Positions 42,283 through 54,894 of a stretch of DNA of 64,000 nt are shown here, piece after piece; position 1 is the first letter of the stretch; each line of letters begins with the position of its first letter. The notes below the pieces were generated by a model that worked only from the letters and a program-made list of their open reading frames with translations, was not told the origin of the DNA and searched no databases. The DNA lies in the NCBI GenBank assembly GCA_000697055.1, contig JNDT01001435.1:1-64000 (forward strand). Reading direction: 5' to 3'. This DNA comes from Saksenaea vasiformis B4078. Its lineage: Eukaryota > Mucoromycota > Mucoromycetes > Mucorales > Saksenaeaceae. The position numbers and the translations under genes are program-made.

Positions 42283-44126
42283 CTGCTGCTGCTGTTGTTG
42301 TTGTTGTTGTTGTTGTTGCTGTAGTTGTTGCTGCTGTTGTAGTTGCTGTTGCAGTTGCTGCTGTTGTCGCAGTTGCATCTGTTGTTGTTGAAGCTTTTGT
42401 TGCTGTTGCAGCTGTGGTGGCACATTGTTCATGAAATTTGACATGTGCTGTTGGTGAGCCATTACAGGGGTTGTAGAGTTGCAGTTGCTCTTAACCCAGG
42501 AACAGTAGTTGTTCAGCTGTTCTTGCAGTTTCTGCAAAGTGATCATGTTCAGACAATATTTGTCTTCAGCTAACATCTTTAACTGATCTTGAAAGATGTA
42601 TTTGATCATGATCAGTTGCCGTGTCGCTTCGACATTGCCACTCATGTTCAGAAATGCGAGTAGCCAGCTGTCAATACTCTCAAACATTGGCTTCAATCCC
42701 CTCATTTGCTGGCTGATCATTATTTTCTCGTGGTTGGATAAATTATCAATAGGATTCAGAGAGGCTGTTAAAGCGTGTTTAGATCTTACGTTCAAGACTA
42801 TTCACCCGTCCTTTTACCTCGGGTGTCCCGGGTATGATTATCCAGTTGTCGAATATGATCTGCAGTAAAGCGTTGCCTTTGGGATGGGGGACGTGGAACG
42901 GCATTGACTCTTTGCTGCATCTGAGCATGTGGTGAATTATAAACCTGCGGCTGCGGTTGCGGCTGTGGCACTGTTGTGACAGAAGGTGCCACGGCAGTTG
43001 TTGGCATTGCAGTGACACCAACAGTCTGTGGCAATGAGTAACCTGATAAAGGCGGTTGTGGTGGCTGAGGAGGTGTGGGGAAGTTTGCAGTTCGTGGCTG
43101 TTGCTGTTGTGTTTGTGATGGTAGCTGTTGTTGAGATTGTTGTTGTTGAGATTGCTGTTGTGGCTGTGATGGTTGCTGTTGTGCTGGTTGTGATTGCTGC
43201 GGTTGTTGCGATGGTTGCTGTTGTTGTGCTTGCTGTTGCTGTTGCTGTTGTTGTCTCTGCTGCTGCTGCTGTCTTTGCTGTTGTACAGCTGCTTGACGTG
43301 CCCACAGCATGCTCATTTGTTGCGGAGATAAAACTGCATTTGTCATATTATTAATGCCTGCAGGTTGAAGTAACATGGACTGGCTAGCCAGAAACTGTTG
43401 CGGTTGAGGAGCATTCATTGCCGCAGTAGTCATCATCACTGGGTGAGATGGGTTCGAATGGACACTGGCCGCAGTTGGCCGTTGTACAACAGACATTGGA
43501 TTAGATCGCTGTTGATACATGCCCATGTTTTGCGAGAAAATGCTATGCGCTTGTATAGGCAGTCCTTGTGATTGATTTTGTTGTATCATGGGAACGTGCC
43601 CACCCATGGTTTGTGTGGACATGGCTAAGTAAGGAAGTTGTTCCGGCTGAGATGATATTGAAGGCGCAGCCATTGGAGAAAAGCCTGACGTATTATTTAT
43701 GACATGTTGTTGATTCCGTTGGTCAAATTGCTGCTTCAGGTTGAACATGCTACGACCAATAGTGTTTGTATATTGATTCTACCAGAAAGCATTTTTCAAT
43801 CATGCCGCGCTTCCAGCGGGAGGTGAATCTTAATTTACCTTGCTCCCAGCATTCTGGAACACAGTCTGTTCAAAGGTTTTCGCGTTAGTGTAGGCGAGGT
43901 GATCGGGGGTAGGGGTCAAGCGTTTCAATGCCTCTGCGCTGTTTAAAAAAGAAAAGGAGCCAGGATCCTTTTTGTTAATGCGCATCATGGAATTAAAAGA
44001 AAAAGAAGACGCCTACAGTTGAAGCACGCAACGCTCTCTTTCCGGTGCAGAGATAGTATCACCCCAGTTTGGATTAACAGCGTCATCCTGCGATACCGGA
44101 TTCACCGGTTGCTCAGGTGGATACAT
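40756..44126 (-). CDS. MED15: Mediator tail subunit Med15 (Gal11), polyglutamine-rich
   Basis: Four exons: 44017-44126, 43839-43938, 42818-43778, 40756-42764; 1,059 aa with consistent phases. The N-terminus (NWGDTISAPERERCVLQL, then LAEALKRLTPTP, FEQTVFQNAGS and YTNTI) has the spacing of the Med15 KIX domain that binds activators such as Gal4- or SREBP-type factors. Most of the rest is low complexity: long Gln runs from CTG/TTG-strand repeats at about 43090-43290 and 42240-42420, plus Ala and Pro/Ser stretches. A C-terminal acidic segment ends DDISMDPDMLGISQIMGG. The Mediator tail conveys activator signals to Pol II. Antisense frames over the Gln runs are artefacts. Confidence 0.8.
42240..42420. 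repeat. Trinucleotide (CTG/TTG) repeat in MED15
   Basis: Near-continuous CTG and TTG triplets on the plus strand read as CAG/CAA on the coding strand. They give a Gln tract with occasional Leu, Met, Lys and Arg. A second, more interrupted tract lies at about 43090-43290. Length variation between strains is expected. Confidence 0.9.
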
Positions 44127-47100
44127 GGTAATGGTTGATTGAGCGATACGCTATTAAGCATCCAACTATTTCGCCGCGGGGATTCTGAGCGACGTCGGTT
44201 TCTTTATTTCTCAATGCTACGCGAAAGGATGAAAACGCGAGTAATGAGTTTTACAAAGAAAAGTAGTGGTGAAAGGGAAAAAAAAGTTGAAAAAAGTGAA
44301 AGAGAAAGGAAAACGAAAGGGAAAAAAGAGAGTGAAAGCCCAAAAAAAAGAGGGGCGAAGGTTACGTCACGAAAAGAATATCCTATACGTGCGAAATTCA
44401 AGTACCGCTTAGGCAAATTCATTCCCAAACAGGAGATGCTAAGTTCACCAAACGTTTATTTTATGTGCATACTCTTTTGCTTCGGACAAAAAAAACATCT
44501 GATGCAAATTCACATGACTCTTAATTCTATTCAATATTTGCAGTAGAGTATTCGTATACACCTAAGCATAACGTTTTTTTCTGTTAGAATATGAATCGTT
44601 TTATTCGAATAGAATTGAGCACAACATCTCTGTAGTTGCATAGGGCGTTCCTATGGTGGAGCATGCTAATACTCTCTTTGGATATCGCTAGAGACACCGT
44701 TATTTCGTTCATTCGGATACCATTTAGAGGTACTGTTTTCCCTATTCGAGTACAGAAGAATGCACCCCGCTGCCACATCAGACTCCTTCAGAAAAAAAGA
44801 TCATATGTGTGTTTATTTTTTGGTGCAATTATCAGACCTCCAGTTTTGCGGCGACTGCATGGTTAATATACTATGAATTTCTTCTAATCGTATGGCTGTA
44901 AAGGGTCATGACGATGAAGCTCCGAATTTCCCGAGTACAGGACTGCTTTGAAAACTGCAGCAAATCACTCAGCTACGGGACTTTTGAGCGTGTTCCTTTT
45001 TCCTCTCTAACCAAAAGCTTGGGGGAAATTATCTTGATAAATTTTATTCTCACAGCAACAGCGTGGATCTCTGCTTTTGTAACCAGACTGTGCCTTGAAA
45101 TTGTTTTCAAAAGTCGGACTTACAAAAAGAAGCAATACTTGCAGTGAGCAACTATAGTCTATTGAATAAACATTGCATCCATGAAGAGTTAACTTGCACT
45201 AAGAAAAAATTGAATATGCAGCATTAATACATCAGTTAAAACATAAATTCTTATCCCAGTGGACGAGAAGCATAAAAATTAACCTCGCTTAGTTACTTGT
45301 GGATTAACTTTCCTCGCTGCTTACCCAGCCGTCAAGGATAATCCCCGACGTAGCACTGACCAGTGGATACGATGAAGGATATTTCAGGGCTTACAAGAAC
45401 TGTCGGATACACTGTAAAGGCTGCATAGAACTTGAAAGATGCAGCGTCTAGTGATCTATTGTGTAAGATAAAGTGATACCATGTGTGACAACATTTAAAT
45501 GATGAAAGGTGGGTTGCATCATAAGTGATATCATTCGGGATAATAGCTTAGACGATAAGTGGACCTGTATGTTGGTAATCAAAGTGCATACCAGAGATGC
45601 AAGTGAGCCTAAAATAAACGGGAGGTGTGGTTCCCTTGGATATCCCATCCTGATACGATTACTGACTCAACACAAAGAGCATATATCAACGCATTGGACC
45701 AGCGAAGAACAAACCACCTCATTTACTTCAATGTCTTATTCCTTTTTGAGTACCCCTTTAATTTTGGCCCATTTAGCTTTCCTATCATATCGCATCATAC
45801 AAGCATGCTAAAGCCATTTTAAGTAACCGCCCAAGCACTTGGATCCTGCCTCGGAAAAAAGAATGAAAAAAGACCCGACGAACTTGAGGTTTTTCAATAT
45901 CAGCTAAAAGGTAAAGAATTGGAGGAGCCTGCTTGTAACACGTAAGGCTCTCTGAACTTTCTGCAAGGCAACGATAAATAAGCCTACGTTGGTATGGCGT
46001 ATCCATTTCAGTTTCCTCCCCTTTTTGACAATTTCTCTATCATGGCAAAAATGACATGGCCAAATGTGCTTATCAATGGACTCGTGCTGTTATACTTCAC
46101 GGTCAGATCGTCCTCAAAGGCTAACATAAGAACGTAACACTTTCGTCTTTGTCTTCGCGGAACAATATAAATTCCGTAAAGAGACATGGCAAGCCTAGCC
46201 AACATCACAACCAGTTCACCGAATCTAGAACCTATGTGAGAACATCGATACTTCTGGATTGGAACTCTCCCATCAATAGTTCAGTGACCATTAGGATTCT
46301 CGCAAAGAAAGCAAAGCAAATTCTTATAGACCGTTAAAGAGCTGTCACTCAATGTTCGCTTGCAGCACCGGTTTTGTCTGTGCGCAAAGCAAGTCCAGGA
46401 ATTGCGGTTTTAACAAGTTAAACTTTATCTACTTCTTCTACCGTTTATTGAACAAATTTTTACGCTAAGAAAAGAACCAAATATGCGTTCGTTAATACAT
46501 AAGTTGGCAACAAATTGATACACTACTTACTCTAACGCGGCCCCTCGATGGATGCAAAATTCATATAGACAGCATGACAAGTTGTTCATGGTTAGCAAGT
46601 GGAATAGTACTTGGATGTTATTTTACTTACCCCGAAGGTATTCCTACGCATTCGCAGGTGCCACAACCCGCACCATTTCGATGGGGGTGGGAGAGGAGGT
46701 AAATGGCTTCATGGAGTGGCCAGTTTCTTGTTTTACGACCAGAGGTCTAAATAATCGATCAAAAGACATGAGTTCCTATGTGTATAGCCAACCCCAGCAC
46801 GTACCGGGGGCGTTTCATGTGGGAAACGAAGCCAAAGAACAAAAAAGAATTTCATGCGTCCCTTTGAATAGGGTCGCTTTAAGGCTTCCGATTGGTGCGT
46901 TTGGGAACCTATTACAATGGACCAGCGCAATGCGCCTTTGATTTAGAAGTAAAGGATCCATCGCTTCCCACCGTAGGATTGAGGTGGTGTCAACGCAAAG
47001 TAATACTTTGGATGCCTCAAATGCGTGCTCAAAAATCCAGTACTTTTCATTCATCATAAAGGCAATTTATTTTTACAGTTTTGAGAACTCTTTTTTTGTG

Positions 47101-47235
47101 GCTAAAATAATACATTTTGCAATGGGCGTCCAGTCGTCCATTGCCAATGATATCAGCAACTCTATTTGTAAGTCAGTCAGATTCAAGCACCGATTTCTTC
47201 AAGCCAATCGTAAGCAGGAGTCAATGCACAGGGAC
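44127..47235. other. Repeat-bearing spacer
   Basis: A Lys/Glu-rich plus frame at 44139-44546 begins just upstream of the MED15 start and looks like purine-rich promoter DNA, not a gene. Family B repeat blocks appear at about 45160-45300 and 46430-47050. No other gene is seen. Confidence 0.5.
46430..47050 (+). repeat. Dispersed repeat family B, copy 2
   Basis: This copy shares with 5280-6125 the ACGCTAAG..AAC block, the GTTCATGGTTAGCAAGTGGAA block (compare 5445) and the TTTTACTTACCCC block followed by an AACCCGCACC run. Its right end has GCGTGCTCAAAAATCCAGTA, which resembles TGCTTGTTCAAAATCCAGTA at 56.36 kb. A shorter fragment is at 45160-45300. Confidence 0.5.
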
Positions 47236-48057
47236 TTAGTACACCAGTCGTCGTCGTCGTCGTGATGGAAGTACAAATTCTGGCATCAATCGACTATCCA
47301 GGTCGCTACTGATATTTACTGAAGCCTGTAGATGTTCTATCCAGAGAACCTGATCTTCACGTGCTTTTGTACGGAATAAAAACTGAGGTCCTTCATTTAA
47401 TTTGAGGCGGAGCACATGGCTGTATCTGAGGTAATCTGCTGCCTGATCAGCCTCTGCATGTTGCATAGAATAAGACCAGACCGGCTGTGTCTTCTCTGTC
47501 GGTTCTCGTTTATATGCTCGGATGGTGGTACCCCATAATACTAAATACAATTTTCTGGGAAAACAATTAAGTCTTACTGTTAAAAAAAGTTTTTTTCTCG
47601 TAGTACTTACTTCCAGGATCGGTCTCTGGACTCTATATGCGGGGCATCGCGTTCCCGTTTGACCTTGATGTAGCCCATTTTGTACACAGTACACTCGTAG
47701 GACGGTAACTTCTCCGTCCCTTCAGCTTCACGTGGCTCAACTGTTCGAGTGGACAGGTAGGATGGTAAGGCGGTATACCAAGGATGGATAGGATCATCAT
47801 ATTTTGGTGGTGTATCGTCAGATGGCAATTCTTCGTCTTTGTTTTTGTCTAAATTTGGTGGTAATGCGGCTATGGAAGATGACGAGAGTGAAAATGTTGA
47901 TTGTAAATGTAACTTTGGCGAAGGGGCGGCGTTCCTTTTACGACTCCATGGAAGACCAACTAGGATGAATGTCAGAACCATTAAAGATAACCGAGAACCA
48001 AAACCTACTGCTACTTAGACGATACGCGGCGGTGTTTGTGGTTTGATTGGCGAGCAT
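47236..48057 (-). CDS. PH-domain protein
   Basis: Three exons: 48009-48057, 47611-47959, 47236-47554; 238 aa with phases consistent. After a Ser/Pro-rich N-terminus containing PPKYDDP and LPSYEC (possible PPxY/LPxY motifs for WW domains of ubiquitin ligases), a pleckstrin-homology domain begins at YKMGYIKVKRER. It continues through WKKLYLVLWGTTIRAYKREP and LRLKLNEGPQFLFRTKARED, and ends with the conserved Trp helix VLWIEHLQASVNIS. PH domains bind phosphoinositides or proteins at membranes. The protein ends in an Arg cluster from a CGT/GAC triplet run. The first exon boundary was chosen by phase and is the least certain. Confidence 0.75.
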
Positions 48058-49497
48058 GGTGAATGATAAATAGAATGAGACGATGTATTTACAATGAGGA
48101 GAAGAAAGAAAGATGAAGAAGGAGAGGAGGTGAAAAGGAGAAAGTTAAGAAAAGAAGAAAGGTTATAGTCACTTAAACGTGGTGGACAAGATTACCCCTC
48201 TTTTAAATATCAAGGGACCCTTTTTCATTATGGTTATTATTGACAACGGCCCAATTTAGGTATGGCTGAGCTTACAGAAATAAAGAACTCCCCGGTCAAG
48301 GACAATGCTCACCATATCTCCGACCTGTTGGTCATTCAAAGCAAATAGATTTCCACCTTTTTACCCTGTGCATTTACATACACGTGGCTCAAATTGGAGG
48401 GGAAGACTTTCCCTTTTTTGGAGGAGAAACATAGAGAAGCATATCAATAAGTTGATTTGTTAGTTGTACATCCACATGAAAGAGGCGTGAGGAAGGGAGA
48501 AGGGGTCGCGCCAAATAGGTTCACACAGCTTCACGATAGTGGTCAAGGGATGCACTTATTTTTGGCTTGCCACTCCGCTCTTGCCGGCCGGTGACGATCC
48601 CGAAAGTGGTTAATTTAGGAACGAAATGTAATAGATCGCGTGGCTTGGAACCCTGTCGCGACCTGCTTACCGACCAGTACATCGTGTATCGAATGAATTC
48701 TATTGGCTTTCCTGATTGATCCTATTGATGAACGCTAATTGGTTTGCACCATTTCACTAACAGTATTTAATTGACCATTTTCACACTTGGAGGAAGGGTT
48801 CAGAGCAGATACTCCTCAATGTCTTTCCCGCAGAGTGATTGTTTGCATAGACACGACTCAGTCTAACCTATGTCAATCATGCTAGCTCTTTCAAAAGAGG
48901 CACTGACACATGCAGTTTTCATGCAAGGATTTAGTTCGACCATGCTGCAGTATTATCAGTACACAAAATCATTTATGTGTTTTTGAATTATCTCCTCATC
49001 AACTTAAGGGATAACAAGGTTATGGGATAAAGAAGACATTTAGAAAAATAAGCACTTGCGGGAACTGTAACAAAAATACATCCGATTACAAAACGGTTCA
49101 TCATGGATATGTCTATAGAAGATTGCTATATGACACAATGCGAGATGAAGTCAATCTTGTCGAATTTTTGGTCAGAGTAACACTTTCAAACATTTTAATA
49201 AAGAATAGTAAGAAAATTCAACAAGTCAGTGAACGTGACGCAAAGTGTACTTCAATAAATAGTACAAATTGTATTTAAGATATAAGTGGATTTCTACTAG
49301 TTGCTTACGACAACAGGATACTGGTACTAATTTATAAACGTATATTTGGAACGTAAAACTGGGAAACAATCATTATGAATGTAAACCGACAATCTTAGAC
49401 GCAAAATCAATGAAAGACATCTGTATTCCGTCACAAGGATGCCTTTTTATGGGTTTAGATACACATAGACGTTTTTTGTTAAAAGTAGATTACTAGA
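48058..49497. other. Gene-free spacer
   Basis: About 1.4 kb. It is purine-rich near 48090-48170, upstream of the PH-domain gene. No open frame, repeat or RNA gene was recognised. Confidence 0.5.
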
Positions 49498-52400
49498 TCA
49501 GGGGACATAAGGTTCATGTATAGGATAAGCTGATGGTAAGGTTTGATCTGCATGCTTTGTAAGGACTAGCACACCAAGGAAAAGATCACTATCGCGTTGC
49601 GTTTCCTCCACTCGAACGACATATAGACAATCCGGAATTTGTTGCGTTTTATACAACGGGATCAGGTAAAAGTCTTTAATTTTGGTCTTGTTATGACCAA
49701 CGACACCGTACCGTTTCCGAGAATCAAAGTAGCGTAGCAACGTCTGCATCTGGCTGAGGTTGCCTGTCTCGATCTCAAGCAAAACGATCTCACGGCTGGT
49801 AGAGTACTGGGTCTGTGTTACATAGGATGTGACGCGATCCGTTGGTATCCGTCCCTCGATCCACATGGTGGGCGAAAGTACCTCCGCCCACTCAGCCTCT
49901 GTCAGTGTTCGTCCTCCGATCTGACGTGCCATCGCTTCGAATTCGGCAACATTGGGCATATTCACACGACCTTTCCAAATGATGGGCGGCTTTGGAACAG
50001 GTAGTGCTTCCTCATTCTCTTGCTCGACCATGGATTCCTCAATGTCACTGTCAAATGTGAATTCCGCATCGTCGCCCAGTAAAGCTTCCACTTCCATTTC
50101 CGTTTTACGGCGCTTTGCAGGTGTATCGCGTTCAATCGCTTGACGCTTCAGATTTTCGCCTGATGCATCCGTGTTCATTCCCATGCGAGAAAGTATATCA
50201 TCCAAAATGTTGGGTCTGGATGTAGGTGTCGTTGGTGTTGCGCTGACACTCGATTTCCTGCTTCCTGCAGGTGACACTTGTTCTGTTGTCTTGTTTGCTG
50301 ACGTCGTTGGCGTTTCTTCTGGTTTGGCTGGTCGTTCCTCGCCGTAACCGCCTTCGTTGGTGGCAATCATGATAATATCACCTTTATGTGTCTTTTTGAT
50401 AATGGGCATGTTCTGTACCTTGAGTACTGAGTTCTTAATACTTTTCTCACGCAGGGACTCAGACATAGATTTCAGTTCAGGATTGGCCATGTCCTCTGAC
50501 GACATTTTGACGAGCTCATCAGGGGTCAGCGCGCCGGTGATCACACGGATTTGAAACATTTCATTCGCCTTGTCCTTCAGGTTGTAAAGTAAAGATCGGA
50601 ACTTGCCTTTGTAACGTTCGCCGCAAACAGGGAAGTTTCCACCCTTTGTAGGCGGATCACTTAGCTGTGTATACATGCCATCCTCTATCGATTGAGCAAG
50701 ATCTTCGGCCATTTCTTCTGCCGGTTTGACAGGTATATCTTCAAACATAGAAGGCTGTTTTTCCAGAACATTTTCGATGATAGGTTTCAAAATATTTGTA
50801 ATGTTTTTTATCACATTTTTGCGGACAGGATTATCTGCGGCATGATTGCTGGCTGGTTCAGGCGTGGTGGCGGCTGGGGGTGGGGTTGGCGTTTTAGGAG
50901 TGCTGATGGAAGATTTCTTTTGATGTTGACGTTTGGGTGCTGATGGACTAGGCGGAGGATCGTTCTGTTCTTGGGATGGTGGTTCATACTCGGGGTCATC
51001 CTCCTCAGTATTTTGGGCCGCATGCTGACGCGCACAGACATCGCTACAGTAGGAATCCACACGTGTCCGATTGTCACATGAAGGAAGTAGACATTTAGCT
51101 TGATTTAGAATGCTCTTGGACTGACGTGACGAATAAGTCTAAAAAAAGAAAGCATGAGATCCAGGTCATCAATTAGAAAATAATAGAGGATTTACCTTTT
51201 GCGTCCGTGGTGGGTCTTCTTTAACTTCCACAGGCTGCTGCTCCTTGGGCTGCTTTTCCGTCTCTGTAAAAGAAGAGAAAGAGAAAAGTAAAACAAGGTT
51301 GAAATCAGAAATTGTGTCTTCTTCTTTATCCATTTCCAGTTGTTTCTTCAACTCTCCACTAATGTAAACCGAGCGAGACGATACAAAACATGAGACAGTT
51401 GCAAATGTAATCCACTATTGAACGCAAAAAAAAAAAAAAGAATGATAATAATAACGGTAATGATAATAACAACAAAGAAGCTAACGAATATCATTCATAA
51501 CTGCCGCTGCCACAGTCAATCGATGAACGAACCTCTCACGCAAGATGAGAGAATACATGACTATCATGCAGCCACAGAAAGAAGAAAGGAAAAGAAAGGA
51601 AAAGGATTACGTTTGTCGCTTTCAGTTTGGCATTTAAAAAATTGGTTGTATTCAATGTAAAATGCAGGAAGCCAACATATCTCTGCACAGCACTTTTTTT
51701 GTGTGTGGAGATTAATGAACAACGCTTCTTCTTCTCGCGTGTGCACAGTCCGTACCGACCGCGAGTATTTACATGCTATTATCGTCCCGCTCGCATCCAT
51801 AAAAAATAAAAAAAGGTACTTACTTTGTTCACATTCAGGGCATACCCAGTCGATATCTTCAGCCTCGTCTGGATCAAGATGAACACAAGCACAGTGAAAC
51901 CTTATCAGAAAGATCAAAGGTTAGTATATCTTTCTTCCCCAACAAAGCAATCATTGACTTTACCATTCTTTACATTGGTCACACTGAACCATGGGATCAC
52001 CATTGTAAGGCTGTCGGCAAACGCAGTATAATTTTTTCCGTGATTTCTTTGCTGCCGCTGCTGCAACAACGGGCGTTTTTTCTTCTTCCTCTTCCTTCAC
52101 AGCCGCACTCCTCCTTCGTGATCGTGTCATGATACCCTGTTCCTCCTTTTTTTCCTCTTCTGTAACTCTATTTGCTGGCGAAACCTCTGCCATTGATATC
52201 GTGCCGTCATTATTTCCGTGTTGTTGGCTGGTTTGCTGTTCCTCTTGTAGTAGTTGTTGTTGCTGTGATTGCTGTTCTTGAGGTAAGAGCGGCTTTCCAG
52301 GATCGTCTATGGGCATCAAAAAGTGTGGAGGAATGAAATGTGCCATGCCAGCTACGCTAGAAGTCGCCACTGGCGTTGGCATTTCCGTAGTCGTCACTGC

Positions 52401-52700
52401 CGACGGTGCAGTCGTAGTAGGAGTTGTAGTTATAGTTGTAGTCGTGGTATTCGTCATGGGTAGCGTACTCCACTCTGTTCCATCCAAAGGAAAAAGATAT
52501 GGTTCCATCTGCGCTGACTCCATACTGGTAGAGACTGCTGTCCAACTATCATGATTCTCTGCTGCAGTGGCAGCTAATAGGGCAGGTGCAGCATCACTTG
52601 TCGATGTTGCCGAACCTGATTCCTGTGTATGTTTTGTTCCACCTGGGGCTTCTTGCTGATCACGTAGGTCAAGATACTCTTCAAAATTATGTATATCCAT
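49498..52700 (-). CDS. BYE1: Bye1/PHF3/DIDO-family transcription regulator (PHD + TFIIS-M + SPOC)
   Basis: Four exons: 51964-52700, 51824-51900, 51196-51263, 49498-51138; 840 aa with all phases consistent. After a Thr/Gln-rich N-terminus, a PHD finger is split by the first intron (LYCVCRQPYNGDPMVQCDQC..KEW|FHCACVHL..WVCPEC). A second Cys-rich patch (CLLPSCDNRTRVDSYCSDVC) follows. A TFIIS central domain comes next (RKNVIKNITNILKPIIENVL, then YKGKFRSLLYNLKD and ITGALTPDELVKMSSEDM). The C-terminal SPOC domain spans about MPNVAEFEAMARQIGG to YLIPLY. Yeast Bye1 binds H3K4me3 nucleosomes and docks on Pol II through the TFIIS-like domain. This architecture marks it as that family rather than TFIIS. 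Confidence 0.92.
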
Positions 52701-53545
52701 GTTGTACGCGCGCGTAAGATTTTGAATTCAAGAATTCTCTCACAGAATGTTGTTTTTCTGATGACAGTCTCATCGCTACAAAATGATTATTGGCCGACAA
52801 TTCGGGCACCGCCTTTAGCAGCTTGGGGGGCCTGAAAGACCATTCCTGTACTTGCAAACAATAGTGGCCGGTACTTTCTCTCCTTCCGTAACTTTGAGAA
52901 GACATACTGGTGTCTCAATGACAGCTTATGGTCTCACAATATAAGGATATCTTCAAGAAAAGTGATAGATGCCTTTAGGAGGTCAGCCTCTCATAAAGTT
53001 ATCTCAAAGCAGAAAACCTTCCTTTAAGCCTTCAATCTGGTACACCATCGATTTCAATGTATAAGTCGGGAAGATGTATTCCTCAGCTGTGCGTTGCAAA
53101 TAGCAGTGAATGCATAATACCAAGCTTGCGCTTAGCTCAACTTATCACGATTCCCATAGGACAATCATGTTGGAATTTAATGATTGCCATCAAATAGAAA
53201 GAAAAAGGAATTTGTAAGCATCACTGTTCCCCAGATTGGACGCCAATATGGCATTTGACAGACTCCCAGCCGTCTTAAGCTCGAAAATGCTAAGCGACAG
53301 GTGATTTGTGAGGACGATACTCCGTTAACCCCACACCATGTCGACCTTTTGTTAGCTCGATCATTTGGTATTCTAACGCTATTATCTGCTACTATTCAAT
53401 ACATATATTACTGGTAGTAGGATAAGCATTTGATTTTGAACAAAATGATGTTGCAACTCTCGCTGTTCATCTCCGCTGCCGGAAGGGAAAAAAAAGGCAG
53501 ATCCGCCAGTCACTCTGCACACAATTCTTTCTTTTCCATTTCAAC
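52701..53545. other. Divergent promoter region between BYE1 and MRI1
   Basis: About 850 bp between divergent genes. No coding signal is seen. It ends in the MRI1 leader exon (CTTTTCCATTTCAACA), whose last base supplies the A of the start codon. Confidence 0.5.
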
Positions 53546-54771
53546 AGTAAGGGGAAGCTAGGAAAAACGATACATGAGGTCATTCATAAGATACAAATGT
53601 AGTGTCTAAGACGCTTGAGGCTGTGCAATATACCCGTGGCAGCCTTCGCATTTTGAATCAACTGGCACTTCCTCACGAAACTGTCTTTGAACCTGTGCAC
53701 ACCATTCAAGAAGGTCATGCCGCTATCAAGACAATGAAAACACGCGGTGCACCAGCCATTGCTATTGTTGCAGCCTTGTCTCTGGCAGTTGAAGTGACCA
53801 CAAAAGCTGACCAGTTTGAATCCGTCGACGCAGTAACGACTTTCTTGTTGGAGTCGCTCGAATATCTCAAGACGTCTCGGCCCACAGCTGTCAACCTTTT
53901 CGATGCCGCGGCTAAGCTGCGAGAAATGGTACAGAGCTCGGCTGCCAAGGCACAGTCTCCAACTGTAGTCATTGATGCTTATGTAACCGCAGCTGAGAAG
54001 ATGTTAGTGGATGACGTGCAAGACAACAAGAACATTGGTCGCTACGGTGCTGAATTTATCGTCAAGAACGTCAAGCGTGCCGAAAAAATTGGCGTTTTGA
54101 CACACTGCAACACGGGGTAAGACATGTCTTCTCTTTTGTTTCTCGTCACTGAAACGATTTTAATGTACAGATCGCTTGCCACTGCTGGCTGGGGTACTGC
54201 GTTGGGAATTATTCGTGATTTGTCCCGCACGGGCCACCTGGATCATGCCTACTGCACCGAGACAAGACCTTACAATCAAGGCTCGCGTCTCACTGCTTAC
54301 GAGCTTGTATATGAAAACATCCCAGCTACCCTTATCTGTGACTCGATGGCATCAGCTCTTCTGCGACAGCAACCAAGTGTGCAGGCCATCGTGGTTGGTG
54401 CAGATCGCGTGGCTGCCAACGGTGATACAGCCAATAAGATTGGTACTTATCAATTAGCCATCACAGCCAAACATCACGACATCCTGTTTATTGTCGCCGC
54501 CCCTTCTACTTCGATTGATCTGAATACCAAGACTGGAGATGATATTGTGATCGAACAACGACCTGCTGAAGAACTCGTTACCACCACAGGTATCCAGACA
54601 AATGGTCAGGCGGCCACTGTGCGTACTGCTGCTCAGGACATTGGTGTATGGAATCCAAGTTTCGATGTCACGCCAAGCAGCCTTATTTCCGCCATTGTAA
54701 CGGAAAAGGGTGTAGCTGTCAAGCAACCTGGTCAAACTGAGTTTGACATGCGTACCTTTTTGAATGCGTAA
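53546..54771 (+). CDS. MRI1: Methylthioribose-1-phosphate isomerase
   Basis: Coding segments are 53546 (one base), 53603-54116 and 54171-54771; 371 aa. It converts methylthioribose-1-P to methylthioribulose-1-P in methionine salvage. Site residues are visible: the catalytic Cys in THCNTGSLAT, Asp in [20 protein letters not shown], and the substrate loop [12 protein letters not shown]. No in-frame ATG precedes the conserved start [17 protein letters not shown]. Splicing an intron 53547-53602 (GTAAGG...TGTAG) joins an A to TG and creates ATG exactly there, so the start codon appears to be split by an intron. Fusion to eIF2B-like domains is absent. Confidence 0.92.
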
Positions 54772-54894
54772 TGATTCAAGCAAATACATTATAACATATA
54801 TGTTGTGTGCATGTGTACAATTCCACTGTCTTTTTCTTTTTTTATTGGTTTTCTCTTTTTTCTTTTGTCTATGACGAGTGTTGCGTAAACCATT

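Noticed and set aside
41060..43354. Long Val/Ala- and Leu-rich plus-strand frames opposite MED15
   Set aside because: They are antisense reads of the CAG/CAA repeat and carry no motif; the minus strand encodes a coherent Med15.
44139..44546. Lys/Glu-rich 135-codon frame
   Set aside because: Purine-rich promoter DNA of MED15; no homology, no splice partner.
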